Origin: Massilia eurypsychrophila
GTDB lineage: Bacteria > Pseudomonadota > Gammaproteobacteria > Burkholderiales > Burkholderiaceae_D
Assembly (NCBI RefSeq): GCF_002760655.1
Contig: NZ_PDOC01000002.1
Location: 62,001 to 126,000 of the forward strand
DNA length: 64,000 bases
Reading direction: 5' to 3'
Part shown: positions 55,867 through 64,000 of the stretch, in pieces
Numbering within the stretch: the stretch's first letter is position 1
Layout: each line of letters starts with the position of its first letter
Notes under the pieces: generated by a model
Told to the model about the DNA's origin: nothing
Seen by the model: only the letters and a program-made list of their open reading frames with translations
Database searches by the model: none
Position numbers and translations under genes: made by a program

Positions 55867-57954
55867 ATGAACCAGACCTTACTCGTCGAACTGCTGACCG
55901 AAGAACTGCCGCCGAAGGCGCTCGTCAAACTCGGCGCCGCTTTTGCCGCCGGCATCAACGGCGGCCTCGCGTCGCGCGACTTCCTCGACGCCGACAGCGT
56001 CGTCACCACCTTCGCCACCCCGCGCCGGCTGGCCGTATCGATCACCGGCGTGCGCGCCACCTCGCCCGACAAGTCGATCCGCGAAAAAGTGCTGCCGGTG
56101 TCGGTCGCGCTTGACGCCGACGGCAACCCGACCGCGCCGCTGGCCAAGAAGCTCGCCGCGATGGGACGCGCCGACGTCACCGTTGCCCAGCTGGAGCGCG
56201 CCGCCGACGGCAAGGCCGAGAGCTTTTTCTACACCTACACCGCCGAAGGCAGCGCGCTGGCCGGCGGCCTGCAGGCCGCGCTCGATGAAGCGCTGGCCAA
56301 GCTGCCGATCCCGAAGCTGATGAGCTATCAGCGGCCCGACGGCGCCACCGTGCAGTTCGTGCGCCCGGCCCATTCGCTGATCGCGCTGCACGGCGAAGAG
56401 ATCGTTCCCTTGACCGCGCTCGGCCTGGTGGCCGGGCGCACCACGCTCGGCCACCGCTTCCTGTCCGAGGGCCAGCCGATCTCGATCTCGCATCCGGTCA
56501 ACTACGCCGGCATGCTCGAAAACGAGGGCAAGGTCATCGCCAGCGCCGCCCAGCGCAAGGACGCCATCCGCGCCGCGCTGCTGGAAAAAGCCGGCGCCGA
56601 CCAGGTGCTGATGCCCGAAGCGCTGCTCGATGAAGTGGCCGCCCTGGTCGAATGGCCAGTGGTGTACGAATGCCGTTTCGAGGACGAATTCCTGGCCGTG
56701 CCGCAGGAATGCCTGATCCTGACGATGCAGACCAACCAGAAGTATTTTGCGCTCACCGACAGCGCCGGCAAGCTGCGTTCGCGCTTCCTGATCGTGTCGA
56801 ACATCGAGACGAGCGACCCGCAGCACATCATCGGCGGCAACGAGCGCGTGGTGCGTCCGCGCCTGTCGGACGCCAAGTTCTTCTTCGAGCAAGACAAGAA
56901 GAAGACGCTCGAGTCGCGCCTGCCGATGCTGGCCAACGTGGTCTACCACAACAAGCTGGGCACCCAGGCCGAGCGCACCCAGCGCGTCACGCGCCTGGCC
57001 GGCGCGATTGCAAAACGACTCGGCTACGACGTGCTGCTGGCCGAGCGCGGCGCGATGCTGGCCAAGGCCGACCTGCTGACCGACATGGTCGGTGAATTCC
57101 CTGAACTGCAAGGCATCATGGGCGCCTACTACGCGCGCCACGACGGCGAGCACGAGGAAGTGGCGCTGGCCGCATCCGAACACTACCAGCCGCGCTTTGC
57201 CGGCGACGCGCTGCCGTCGACCGCTACCGGCACCGCCGTGGCGCTGGCCGACAAGCTCGAGACGCTGGTCGGCATCTGGTCGATCGGCCTGCAGCCAACC
57301 GGCGACAAGGATCCGTTCGCGCTGCGCCGCCACGCCCTTGGCGTGCTGCGCATGCTGCTCGAAAAGCGCCTGCCGCTGGCGATCAGCGACCTGCTGGCCG
57401 ACGCGGCTTCAGTGTTCGACTATCGCGCCGCCTTCAAGGATCCGTCCACCGACGTGGCCGCCTTCATCATCGAGCGCCTGCGCGGCATCCTGCGCGAGCG
57501 CGGTTTTTCGGCCAACGAAGTCGAAGCGGTGCTGGCGCAGAACCCGGACCGGCTGGACGACATCGTGCAGCGCCTCGATGCCGTCAAGGCCTTCGCCGCG
57601 CTGCCCGAGAGCGCGTCGCTGGCCGCGGCCAACAAGCGCATCACGAATATCCTGAAAAAGACCGACGTGGCGATGGGCGCCGTGTCGGCCGAGCTGCTGC
57701 AGGTAGAGGCCGAGCGCAAGCTGGCCGCCAGCGTGGCGCGGGTGCGCCCTGAAGTCGACGCGGCGTTCGCCGCCGGCGACTTCACCGGCACGCTCAAGAC
57801 GCTGGCGCAGCTGCGCGACGACGTCGACGGCTTCTTCAACGACGTCATGGTGATGGACGAGAATCTCGACCTGCGCAACAACCGCCTGGCGCTGCTGTCG
57901 CAGCTGCACGCGATGATGAACCGCGTCGCCGACATCTCGAAACTGGCGGCATGA
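55867..57954 (+). CDS. glyS: Glycyl-tRNA synthetase beta subunit
   Basis: 695 residues. N-terminal [88 protein letters not shown]-like region (YARHDGE), and a C-terminal DALR-type anticodon-binding domain ending [25 protein letters not shown]. Binds tRNA for GlyQ. Full length. Confidence 0.96.
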   Translation: MNQTLLVELLTEELPPKALVKLGAAFAAGINGGLASRDFLDADSVVTTFATPRRLAVSITGVRATSPDKSIREKVLPVSVALDADGNPTAPLAKKLAAMGRADVTVAQLERAADGKAESFFYTYTAEGSALAGGLQAALDEALAKLPIPKLMSYQRPDGATVQFVRPAHSLIALHGEEIVPLTALGLVAGRTTLGHRFLSEGQPISISHPVNYAGMLENEGKVIASAAQRKDAIRAALLEKAGADQVLMPEALLDEVAALVEWPVVYECRFEDEFLAVPQECLILTMQTNQKYFALTDSAGKLRSRFLIVSNIETSDPQHIIGGNERVVRPRLSDAKFFFEQDKKKTLESRLPMLANVVYHNKLGTQAERTQRVTRLAGAIAKRLGYDVLLAERGAMLAKADLLTDMVGEFPELQGIMGAYYARHDGEHEEVALAASEHYQPRFAGDALPSTATGTAVALADKLETLVGIWSIGLQPTGDKDPFALRRHALGVLRMLLEKRLPLAISDLLADAASVFDYRAAFKDPSTDVAAFIIERLRGILRERGFSANEVEAVLAQNPDRLDDIVQRLDAVKAFAALPESASLAAANKRITNILKKTDVAMGAVSAELLQVEAERKLAASVARVRPEVDAAFAAGDFTGTLKTLAQLRDDVDGFFNDVMVMDENLDLRNNRLALLSQLHAMMNRVADISKLAA

Positions 57955-57967
57955 GGAGACTGGCGTG

Positions 57968-58531
57968 ATGAAGATGATCATCCTCGACCGCGATGGCGTC
58001 ATCAACCACGATTCGCCGGCGTTCATCAAGTCGCCGGCCGAGTGGGTGCCGATTCCGGGCTCGCTCGAAGCGATCGCGCGCCTGAATCAGGCCGGCTACC
58101 GGGTGGTGATCGCTTCTAACCAGTCCGGCATCGCGCGCGAGCTGTTCGACATGACCATCCTCAACGCGATCCACCAGAAGCTGCATGCCAATGCGCAGAC
58201 GGTGGGCGCGACGATCGACGCCATCTTTTTCTGCCCGCACGCGGCGATCGACAACTGCGATTGCAGAAAGCCGAAGGCCGGCATGTTCGAGGAAATCAGC
58301 AAGCGCTTCAAGGTCAGCCTGAAGGGCGTGCCGACCGTCGGCGACTCGCTGCGCGACCTGCAGGCAGGCTTCAAGACCGGCTGCGTGCCCTACCTGGTCC
58401 TGACCGGCAAAGGCCAGAAGACGTTCGAGACCGGCGGCCTGCCGCCCGGTACCCAGGTATTTGCCGACCTCGCCGCGATGGTCGGCGCGCTGCTCAAGAC
58501 ACCGCTGCCGCCTGCCGGCGGCACCCACTGA
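57968..58531 (+). CDS. gmhB: D-glycero-beta-D-manno-heptose 1,7-bisphosphate 7-phosphatase
   Basis: 187 residues. HAD phosphatase: IILDRDGVINHDS (nucleophile Asp), ASNQSGIAR, FFCPHAAIDNCDCRKPKAGMF (the zinc-binding Cys/His loop specific to GmhB/HisB-N), and VGDSLRDLQAG (motif IV). Makes heptose precursor for the LPS inner core; the heptosyltransferase waaC is encoded 4 kb away. A GTG at 57965 directly precedes the ATG. GAGGAG ribosome-binding site overlaps the glyS stop region. Confidence 0.93.
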   Translation: MKMIILDRDGVINHDSPAFIKSPAEWVPIPGSLEAIARLNQAGYRVVIASNQSGIARELFDMTILNAIHQKLHANAQTVGATIDAIFFCPHAAIDNCDCRKPKAGMFEEISKRFKVSLKGVPTVGDSLRDLQAGFKTGCVPYLVLTGKGQKTFETGGLPPGTQVFADLAAMVGALLKTPLPPAGGTH

Positions 58532-58552
58532 TTTACCCCCGGAGAAAAGATT

Positions 58553-59293
58553 TTGTATAAATTTGGCCTGTTCCTGCGTTCCCTGCTGTTTACCGTCGTC
58601 ATGGTGGTGGCCACCGTCGTCTGGGTCTGCGTGTGCCTGCTGGCCGCGCCGCTGCCCTACAACAAGCGGTTCTGGGTGACGTCGCGCTGGAACGTATTCG
58701 TGATCTGGGCCGCCAAGGTAATCTGCGGCATCCACTACCGCTTCAAGGGCCTGGAAAATCAGCCCGACGCCGCAGCCATCGTGCTGTCGAAGCACCAGTC
58801 GGCGTGGGAGACCATCTTCCTGCTGCCGAACCTGAAGCGCCCGCTGGTCTACGTCTTCAAGAAAGAAATCCTGTATATCCCGTTCTTCGGCTGGGGCATG
58901 GCGCTGCTGCGCATGATCCCGATCGACCGCAAGCAGGGCAAGAACGCCTTCAAGCACGTGGTTGAACAGGGCAAGCGACGTCTGGCCGACGGCCAGTGGA
59001 TTATCATGTTCCCTGAAGGGACGCGGATCCCGGTCGGCAAGGCAGGAAAATATAAAAGCGGCGGTACGCGCCTGGCCGTGGAAACCAACACGGTGGTGGT
59101 GCCGATCGCGCATAATTCAGGTGAGTGCTGGCCTAAAAACTCGTTCCTGAAACGTCCCGGTGTGATCACGGTCTCGATCGGCAAGCCGATATCGCCGCAA
59201 AATCATACTCCCGACAGCATGATGCAAGAGGTAGAAAATTGGATAGAATCAGAAATGCGCGTCATTTCGCCCCACGCCTACAGCGCTGGCTGA
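58553..59293 (+). CDS. plsC: 1-acyl-sn-glycerol-3-phosphate acyltransferase
   Basis: 246 residues from TTG 58553 (CGGAGAAAAG upstream). One N-terminal membrane helix (LLFTVVMVVATVVWVCVCLL). LSKHQSAWETIFLLP is motif I with Glu in place of the common Asp (H-x4-E), a variant typical of this betaproteobacterial branch; IPIDRKQGK motif II; MFPEGTRIPVG motif III; TVVVPIAHNSG motif IV. Makes phosphatidic acid. Follows gmhB by 21 bases, the usual order. Confidence 0.9.
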   Translation: MYKFGLFLRSLLFTVVMVVATVVWVCVCLLAAPLPYNKRFWVTSRWNVFVIWAAKVICGIHYRFKGLENQPDAAAIVLSKHQSAWETIFLLPNLKRPLVYVFKKEILYIPFFGWGMALLRMIPIDRKQGKNAFKHVVEQGKRRLADGQWIIMFPEGTRIPVGKAGKYKSGGTRLAVETNTVVVPIAHNSGECWPKNSFLKRPGVITVSIGKPISPQNHTPDSMMQEVENWIESEMRVISPHAYSAG

Positions 59294-59337
59294 GCGGGGT
59301 CGGCGCACTTATTCGGGCCAATGCGCCGCAACCGAAC

Positions 59338-60234
59338 ATGAAGTCACCGAAGATCGACGACCAGCAACTCGAATTATTTGCGCAGGATTTTTTCGCCGCG
59401 CTTGAACCGGCCGCGCCGGCACCGCCGCCCCAGGCACTGTTCAAGGCGCCGCCGGCGCCGCCGCGCGTCGTCTTCCCTACCCCGCCGACATCGATCGATA
59501 CGCCGCTGCGGCGCATCCAGCTCGGCTCCCACGCACTCGACTACCAGCTGCGGCGCTCGACGCGCCGCTCCATCGGTTTCACGATCGACGACGACGGCCT
59601 GCGCGTGACCGCGCCCAAACGCGTCACCTTGGCCGAAATAGACAATGCGATCCGCGCCAAGCAGCGCTGGATCCTGACCAAGCTGCATGAACGCGGCGAG
59701 CGGCGCGCGCTGCGCCAGCAAAAGCCGCCGGTGCAGTGGATCGACGGCGCACAGCTGCCCTTCATGGGCGGCGACATCACGCTGCGGCTGCAGCCGGCCG
59801 AGCGCAGTCACTGCGTGTTCGACGGCGAACTACGCGAGCTGGCCATCGGCGTGGTGCCCGGCTTGTCCGAGTGGCAGCTGCAGGAGCGCGTGCGCCTGTG
59901 GCTGCAGTCGGAAGCGACGCGTGTGTTCAGCGAGCGAATGGACCTGTATGCGCCGCGGCTGGGAGTGAGCTACAGCTCGATGACGCTGTCGTCGGCCGGC
60001 ACCCGCTGGGGCTCCTGCACGGTCGACGGCAGCATCCGGCTGAACTGGCGCCTGATCCACTTTCCGCTGGCGCTGATCGACTACGTGGTGGCGCACGAAC
60101 TGGCGCACCTGCGCGAGATGAACCACAGCGCGCGCTTCTGGGCGACGGTGGAATCGGTGTATCCGGATTACGACGGCGCCAAGGCGGCGCTGCGCAAGCG
60201 CTCGCAGGAACTGCCGGTGCTGTTCCCCGACTGA
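59338..60234 (+). CDS. YgjP/SprT-like zinc metallopeptidase (M48-like)
   Basis: 298 residues from the ATG at 59338; an upstream in-frame ATG (59239) would overlap plsC and add a non-homologous N-terminus. Residues about 70-290 carry the YgjP/DUF45 domain: RRSTRRSIGFTIDDDGLRVTAPKRV, SSAGTRWGSCTVDGSIRLNWRLIHFP, and the zinc site VVAHELAHLREMNHSARFW (HELxH-x5-H). A Pro-rich linker occupies residues 20-55. Conserved downstream of plsC in relatives; substrate unknown. Confidence 0.88.
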   Translation: MKSPKIDDQQLELFAQDFFAALEPAAPAPPPQALFKAPPAPPRVVFPTPPTSIDTPLRRIQLGSHALDYQLRRSTRRSIGFTIDDDGLRVTAPKRVTLAEIDNAIRAKQRWILTKLHERGERRALRQQKPPVQWIDGAQLPFMGGDITLRLQPAERSHCVFDGELRELAIGVVPGLSEWQLQERVRLWLQSEATRVFSERMDLYAPRLGVSYSSMTLSSAGTRWGSCTVDGSIRLNWRLIHFPLALIDYVVAHELAHLREMNHSARFWATVESVYPDYDGAKAALRKRSQELPVLFPD

Positions 60235-60246
60235 CCGCAGGGATGG

Positions 60247-60795
60247 TTAGTGCGCCGCTTCCCGCACCCACGCTGCATAGGCGGCCAGGCCGTCGGACTG
60301 CTCGCGCGTCAGGCAACGCGCCGGAATCGGCAAGGTGCCGCGCTTTAGCACCATCAGGCGCCCGCGCGCATAGCTGCGGATCGCGCTGACATCTTCCCAT
60401 CCGATCAAGGTCACGCCGCCAGGTCCGGTGCGCACGATGCCATGCCGGTCGATGGTGAACGCGTAGGTATGGCGCGAGCGCCCTTGGGTGACGAAATGGA
60501 AGGCCGACGCCCAGGTGCTTTTGACTAGCATGTACCAGCTGGCGGGCGCGTGGATGCGGCGCCGGCGGATCAGGTGATGCGCGTGCTGCCACATGAAGCT
60601 GACGTATTCGAACAAGGAGTAGCGCACCGAAAATTCGAGCGGCATCAGGGCCAGGTCACCGGTGTTATGCAAGGCGGGTATGTCGGCGTGCGGGGTGTCG
60701 AGCGTGATCGTATTGCGCTGGTCGTGGTGATGCTGGACCAAAACGGCGATCGGTTTCCGGCTGCCGACCGGCTTTGGATGGTTAAACCGCAGCAT
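60247..60795 (-). CDS. YcxB-like protein
   Basis: 182 residues from the ATG at 60795, preceded by GGGGAG; shorter and longer in-frame starts have no ribosome-binding site. LEFSVRYSLFEYVSFMWQHA (residues 52-71) and the C-terminal YAFTIDRHGIVRTGPGGVTLIGWEDVSAIRSYARGRLMVL...TRGTLPIPARCL follow the YcxB-like family, which contains a PH-like beta domain, but the membrane pair usually lying between these parts is not evident. Convergent with the metallopeptidase gene. Confidence 0.6.
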   Translation of the reverse strand: MLRFNHPKPVGSRKPIAVLVQHHHDQRNTITLDTPHADIPALHNTGDLALMPLEFSVRYSLFEYVSFMWQHAHHLIRRRRIHAPASWYMLVKSTWASAFHFVTQGRSRHTYAFTIDRHGIVRTGPGGVTLIGWEDVSAIRSYARGRLMVLKRGTLPIPARCLTREQSDGLAAYAAWVREAAH

Positions 60796-60842
60796 GTGAC
60801 TCCCCGTCAGCCTTCGATGAAGAAGACATGGTAACAAAAATG

Positions 60843-62111
60843 TTAATAAATCAGGCGCTGTAACAGTTCAAGCGTGCGCGCGGTGGCGCCGCGATGGCGG
60901 TTGGCGAAGGCCATGGCGCGCTCGCCCATCGCCTCCCGCACAGCGCCGTCGCGCAGCAGGCTGGCCGCGAGCTTGAGCATGTGATCGGCGTCGTGCACGC
61001 GCTGGGCGCCGCCGGCCGCCACCGCTTCGTCGCTGGCCTGTGCAAAGTTGAACGTATGCTCGCCAATGAGGACTGGTTTACCGACCGCGCAGGCTTCGAT
61101 CAGGTTCTGGCCGCCCAGCGGCAGCAGGCTGCCGCCGATGAAGGCGCAGTCGCTGGCGAAGTAATAGGCGAACATCTCGCCCATCGAGTCGCCCAGCAGG
61201 ACGTCGACGCCGGGCGCCACCGGTCCCACGTCCGAGCGGCGCGCCAGGGTCAGAGCGCGCGCCTGCGCCAGCCGCGCGACGTCGTCGAAGCGCTGCGGGT
61301 GGCGCGGCACGATCAGCAGCAGCATGCCGGGCGGGCGCACCGGCATGCGCTTGAAGGCGTCGAGGATCAGCGCCTCTTCGCCGTCGCGGGTGCTGGCACA
61401 CAGCAGCACCGGGCGGGCGCCGATGCGCGCGCGCAGCGCTTCGCCGATCGCGTGCGCGCTTGGCGGCACCACCACGTCGAACTTGATGCTGCCGGTGACT
61501 TCGACGTTGGCCACGCCGAGCGAGCGCACGCGTTCGGCGTCGGCCTCGGTCTGCGCCGCCACCAGGGAGATCGCGCGCGCGGCATCGGTGAGCAGGCTGC
61601 CGAAGCGGCCGGCGCGGCGCAGCGAGCGTTCGGACAAGCGCGCGTTGACCAGCGCCACGCCGACGCCGCGTTCGGCGCACACCGCGATCAGGTTCGGCCA
61701 CACCTCGGTCTCCATCAGGATGCACACGCGCGGCGTGAAATGGCGCCTGAAGCGGCGCACCATCGACGGCATGTCGTACGGCAGGTAGGACTGCACCAGG
61801 CGTTCGCCGTGCCTGGCAAACAGCTCCTTGCCGGTGGCGCGCCCGGTCGGCGTCATGTGGGTCATGACGATGCGGCTGTTCGGGTAGGCCGCCATCAGCG
61901 CGTCGACCAGCGGTTCGGCGGCGCGCGTTTCGCCCACCGATACGGCGTGGATCCAGATGGTGTGCCAGCCGGCGCCGAGGTCGCCGTAGTAGCCGAGCCG
62001 CTCGCCCCAGTGCTTGCGATAGCCAGGTTCGCGCAGGCCGCGCCACGACAGGCGCGCCAGCACCAGCGGCAGCGTCAGATACCAAAGGGCGGTGTAGGTC
62101 GAGCGCTTCAT
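60843..62111 (-). CDS. waaA: 3-deoxy-D-manno-octulosonic acid (Kdo) transferase
   Basis: 422 residues from the ATG at 62111, overlapping the waaC stop (ATGA). Inner-membrane anchored GT30: N-terminal helix then WIHAVSVGETRAAEPLVDAL (catalytic Glu), MTHMTPTGRATG, YLPYDMPSMVRRF, ILMETEVWPNLI and GGSLLPLGGQNLIEACAVGKPVLIGEHTFNF. Adds Kdo to lipid IVA. Confidence 0.95.
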   Translation of the reverse strand: MKRSTYTALWYLTLPLVLARLSWRGLREPGYRKHWGERLGYYGDLGAGWHTIWIHAVSVGETRAAEPLVDALMAAYPNSRIVMTHMTPTGRATGKELFARHGERLVQSYLPYDMPSMVRRFRRHFTPRVCILMETEVWPNLIAVCAERGVGVALVNARLSERSLRRAGRFGSLLTDAARAISLVAAQTEADAERVRSLGVANVEVTGSIKFDVVVPPSAHAIGEALRARIGARPVLLCASTRDGEEALILDAFKRMPVRPPGMLLLIVPRHPQRFDDVARLAQARALTLARRSDVGPVAPGVDVLLGDSMGEMFAYYFASDCAFIGGSLLPLGGQNLIEACAVGKPVLIGEHTFNFAQASDEAVAAGGAQRVHDADHMLKLAASLLRDGAVREAMGERAMAFANRHRGATARTLELLQRLIY

Positions 62112-63097
62112 GGCGCCGCCATCAGCCGCGCGGCGGCGGCAGTGACTTCCGGCACCGACGGCGGCGCGCCCTGCTCGCCGAGGTTGACGATGCGCGGCGA
62201 CCAGTTGCCCTCGGTCTTCCACTTCGGCGAGTCGCAATACAGTTCGATGGTCGGGCGCACGAAGGCGGCGGCGATGTGGGTCAGGCCGGTGTCGACGCCG
62301 ATTGCCAGCGCGGCGTTGCGCGCCAGCGTCACCGCCTCGTCCATCGACAGTTTCGGCAGCACCACCGCGTTCGGCACGCCGGCGGCGATCAGTTCGGCCT
62401 CGCGCTTCTCGCCTTCCGAGCCCCATGCCAGCAGCACCGGCATCGGCGCCAGTGCCAGGCCAGTGGCGATCCAGTTCGCCGCCGGCCACTTCTTGGCCTC
62501 GCGCGCGGTACCGTGGAAGAACACCGCGTATGGCGCGGCCGGCATCCATTGCGGGCGGTTCGACAGGTCCGGCGCCGGCAGGCCGAAGTCGGGCGCGCTG
62601 TCGACCGGATAGCCAAGCGCGGCGCCGGCCACCAGCCGGCCGCGCGCCACCGCGTGGGTACGCGGATCGAGCTTGATGCTGTCGGTGTGGAAGATGCGCG
62701 AGATGCCCTCGTAGCCGGAGCCTTCGCTGCCGTTTGCCAGGCCTACCTTGCGCCCGCCGGGGGCCAGGCGCGCCGCGCCCATGATGATGCCGGTCTTGAG
62801 CAGGCCCTGGGTGTCGAACACGTAGTCGTAGCGTTCGGCGCGCAGGGTACGGAAAAAAGCGGCGATTTCGGCGCGCGTGGCTTTGCTGGTGAGGCTCTTG
62901 CGCCAGCGCCGCAGCGCGAACGGGATGACCTTGCGCACGTGCGGGTTGAGCCGCACCAGGCTGACGTAGCCCTCTTCCACTACCCAGTCGATCGCCGCGC
63001 CCGGATGGCGGCGCAGGATGTCGGCCACCATCGGCAGGTTGTGCAGCACGTCGCCCAGCGACGACACCCGTACCAGCAGGATCTTCAACGGCGTCAA
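62108..63097 (-). CDS. waaC: Lipopolysaccharide heptosyltransferase I
   Basis: 329 residues. GT9 family: KILLVRVSSLGDVLHNLPMVADI at the start, AAIDWVVEEGYVSLVRLNPHV, FDTQGLLKTGIIMG, FFHGTAREAKKWPAANW (core phosphate/ADP-heptose site), and IGVDTGLTHIAAAFVRPTIELY. Transfers the first heptose to Kdo. Coupled to waaA and preceded closely by the phosphohexomutase gene, making an LPS synthesis operon. Confidence 0.95.
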   Translation of the reverse strand: MTPLKILLVRVSSLGDVLHNLPMVADILRRHPGAAIDWVVEEGYVSLVRLNPHVRKVIPFALRRWRKSLTSKATRAEIAAFFRTLRAERYDYVFDTQGLLKTGIIMGAARLAPGGRKVGLANGSEGSGYEGISRIFHTDSIKLDPRTHAVARGRLVAGAALGYPVDSAPDFGLPAPDLSNRPQWMPAAPYAVFFHGTAREAKKWPAANWIATGLALAPMPVLLAWGSEGEKREAELIAAGVPNAVVLPKLSMDEAVTLARNAALAIGVDTGLTHIAAAFVRPTIELYCDSPKWKTEGNWSPRIVNLGEQGAPPSVPEVTAAAARLMAAP

Positions 63098-63101
63098 ATC
63101 G

Positions 63102-64000
63102 TCAGAACGGCAGTTCGGCGTCGGGCCGCACGGCGACGATCGCGCGCTTGAATTCGGCCTGGATGCGAGCCAGCGATTCGTGCGTCTCGGCCTCGAACCG
63201 CATCACCACCACCGGCGTGGTGTTGGACGAACGCGCCAGGCCGAAGCCGTCGGCGTATTCGACGCGCAGGCCGTCGATCGTGATGATCCGCTCGTTGCCC
63301 GGGAACGGGTCGGCGCGCAGCTTGTCGATCAGGGCGACGTTCTCGCCTTCGGCCAGCTCCAGGTGCAGCTCAGGGGTGCTAACCGACTGCGGCAAGGCGT
63401 TCAGCACGGCCGACGGATCGGCCTCGCGCGTGAGCAGTTCGAGCAGGCGGGCGCCGGAATACAGGCCGTCGTCGAAACCGTACCAGCGGTCGGAGAAGAA
63501 GATATGCCCGCTCATTTCGCCGCCCAGCGGGGCGCCGGTCTCGCGCAGCTTGGCCTTGACCAGCGAGTGGCCGGTCTTCCACATCAGCGGCTGGCCGCCA
63601 TGCCTGGCGATCCATGGCGCCAGGTGGCGCGTGCACTTGACGTCGTACAGGATCTGCGCGCCCGGGTGGCGCGTCAGCACGTCGGCGGCGAACAGCATCA
63701 TCTGGCGGTCCGGATAGATGATCTGGCCGTCCTTGGTGACGACGCCGAGGCGGTCGCCGTCGCCGTCGAAGGCGATGCCGATTTCGGCGTCGGAATCGCG
63801 CAGGCAGCGGATCAGGTCCTGCAGGTTCTCGGGATGGGCCGGATCGGGGTGGTGATTCGGGAACGTGCCGTCGACTTCGCAGAACAGTTCGATGACGTCG
63901 CAGCCCATGCCGCGAAACAGGTCGCCGGCGAAGGCGCCGGCCACGCCGTTGCCGCAGTCGACCGCGATCTTGATCGGGCGCGCCAGCTTGACGTCGCCGA
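63102..64000 (-). CDS. Phosphomannomutase/phosphoglucomutase, 5' end outside window
   Basis: 299 residues visible from the right edge; the frame is open at 64000 and continues with KIAVDCGNGVAGAFAGDLF upstream of the first possible internal start, so the catalytic Ser domain lies beyond the window. Visible: metal-binding loop IAFDGDGDRLGVV (DGDGDR), sugar-binding GGEMSGHIFF (GEMSGH), and C-terminal phosphate-binding RSSNTTPVVVMRFEA. Type of AlgC/ManB alpha-D-phosphohexomutase, feeding LPS or exopolysaccharide precursors. Four bases upstream of waaC. Confidence 0.92.
   Translation of the reverse strand, partial: GDVKLARPIKIAVDCGNGVAGAFAGDLFRGMGCDVIELFCEVDGTFPNHHPDPAHPENLQDLIRCLRDSDAEIGIAFDGDGDRLGVVTKDGQIIYPDRQMMLFAADVLTRHPGAQILYDVKCTRHLAPWIARHGGQPLMWKTGHSLVKAKLRETGAPLGGEMSGHIFFSDRWYGFDDGLYSGARLLELLTREADPSAVLNALPQSVSTPELHLELAEGENVALIDKLRADPFPGNERIITIDGLRVEYADGFGLARSSNTTPVVVMRFEAETHESLARIQAEFKRAIVAVRPDAELPF

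Overview
The window looks like a chromosome segment of a GC-rich betaproteobacterium, most likely Oxalobacteraceae (Massilia, Duganella or Janthinobacterium relatives). Supporting signs are the miaB-phoH-ybeY...corC-lnt and glyQ-glyS-gmhB-plsC gene orders, the waaA-waaC pair, a PEP-CTERM protein, and intergenic repeats built on GGGGTCAGACC. The genus is inference; the gene families are read from the translations.

Region 1 (1-13 kb) is accessory. It starts inside a prophage (two long virion-type proteins, two small proteins, a terminase small subunit cut off near 4540). It then switches abruptly to a second element: excisionase-like and AlpA genes on the minus strand, a divergent leader resembling C4 antisense RNA, a cassette of four overlapping small ORFs, an ORF whose start lies in a LexA-type box, a gene-poor stretch of about 1.3 kb with a strong hairpin, a second AlpA gene, and an AT-richer two-gene unit: HipA-like kinase plus DUF3037 protein. 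A STY0301-type secreted protein next to a frameshifted BPSL0067-type gene (probably an orphan immunity gene with its dead toxin) and two secreted proteins follow.

Region 2 (14-24 kb) is a coherent formate-oxidation module: a one-component regulator (ModE-like HTH plus periplasmic-binding-protein-like domain), a divergent OFA-family oxalate/formate transporter, an NAD-linked formate dehydrogenase with a fused NuoE/NuoF-type beta subunit and a large molybdopterin alpha subunit, and a TupBCA-type tungstate ABC transporter. Two matching palindromes, one overlapping the regulator start codon and one upstream of the transporter, look like its operators. The context suggests a tungsten-containing enzyme.

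Region 3 (24-30 kb) is on the minus strand: a PNPOx-like protein, phosphoketolase overlapping acetate kinase (sugar phosphate to acetyl phosphate to acetate and ATP), and a group III truncated haemoglobin behind flavohaemoglobin (NO detoxification), with an NsrR-type box upstream.

Region 4 (30-46.7 kb) is mixed: a YbfB/YjiJ-type MFS transporter and a conserved unknown, a cupin, a MerR regulator with a divergent membrane protein, DUF445 and DUF2007 proteins, a thiolase/acyl-CoA dehydrogenase/CoA-transferase operon with divergent TetR, an FtsH-like AAA protease, a PEP-CTERM protein, DUF1697, GST, an orphan histidine kinase, an HDOD pair and an HTH protein.

Region 5 (47-64 kb) is housekeeping: tRNA modification and ribosome maturation (miaB, phoH, ybeY), envelope (corC, lnt), glycyl-tRNA synthetase, and LPS core synthesis (gmhB, waaA, waaC and a phosphohexomutase running off the right edge).
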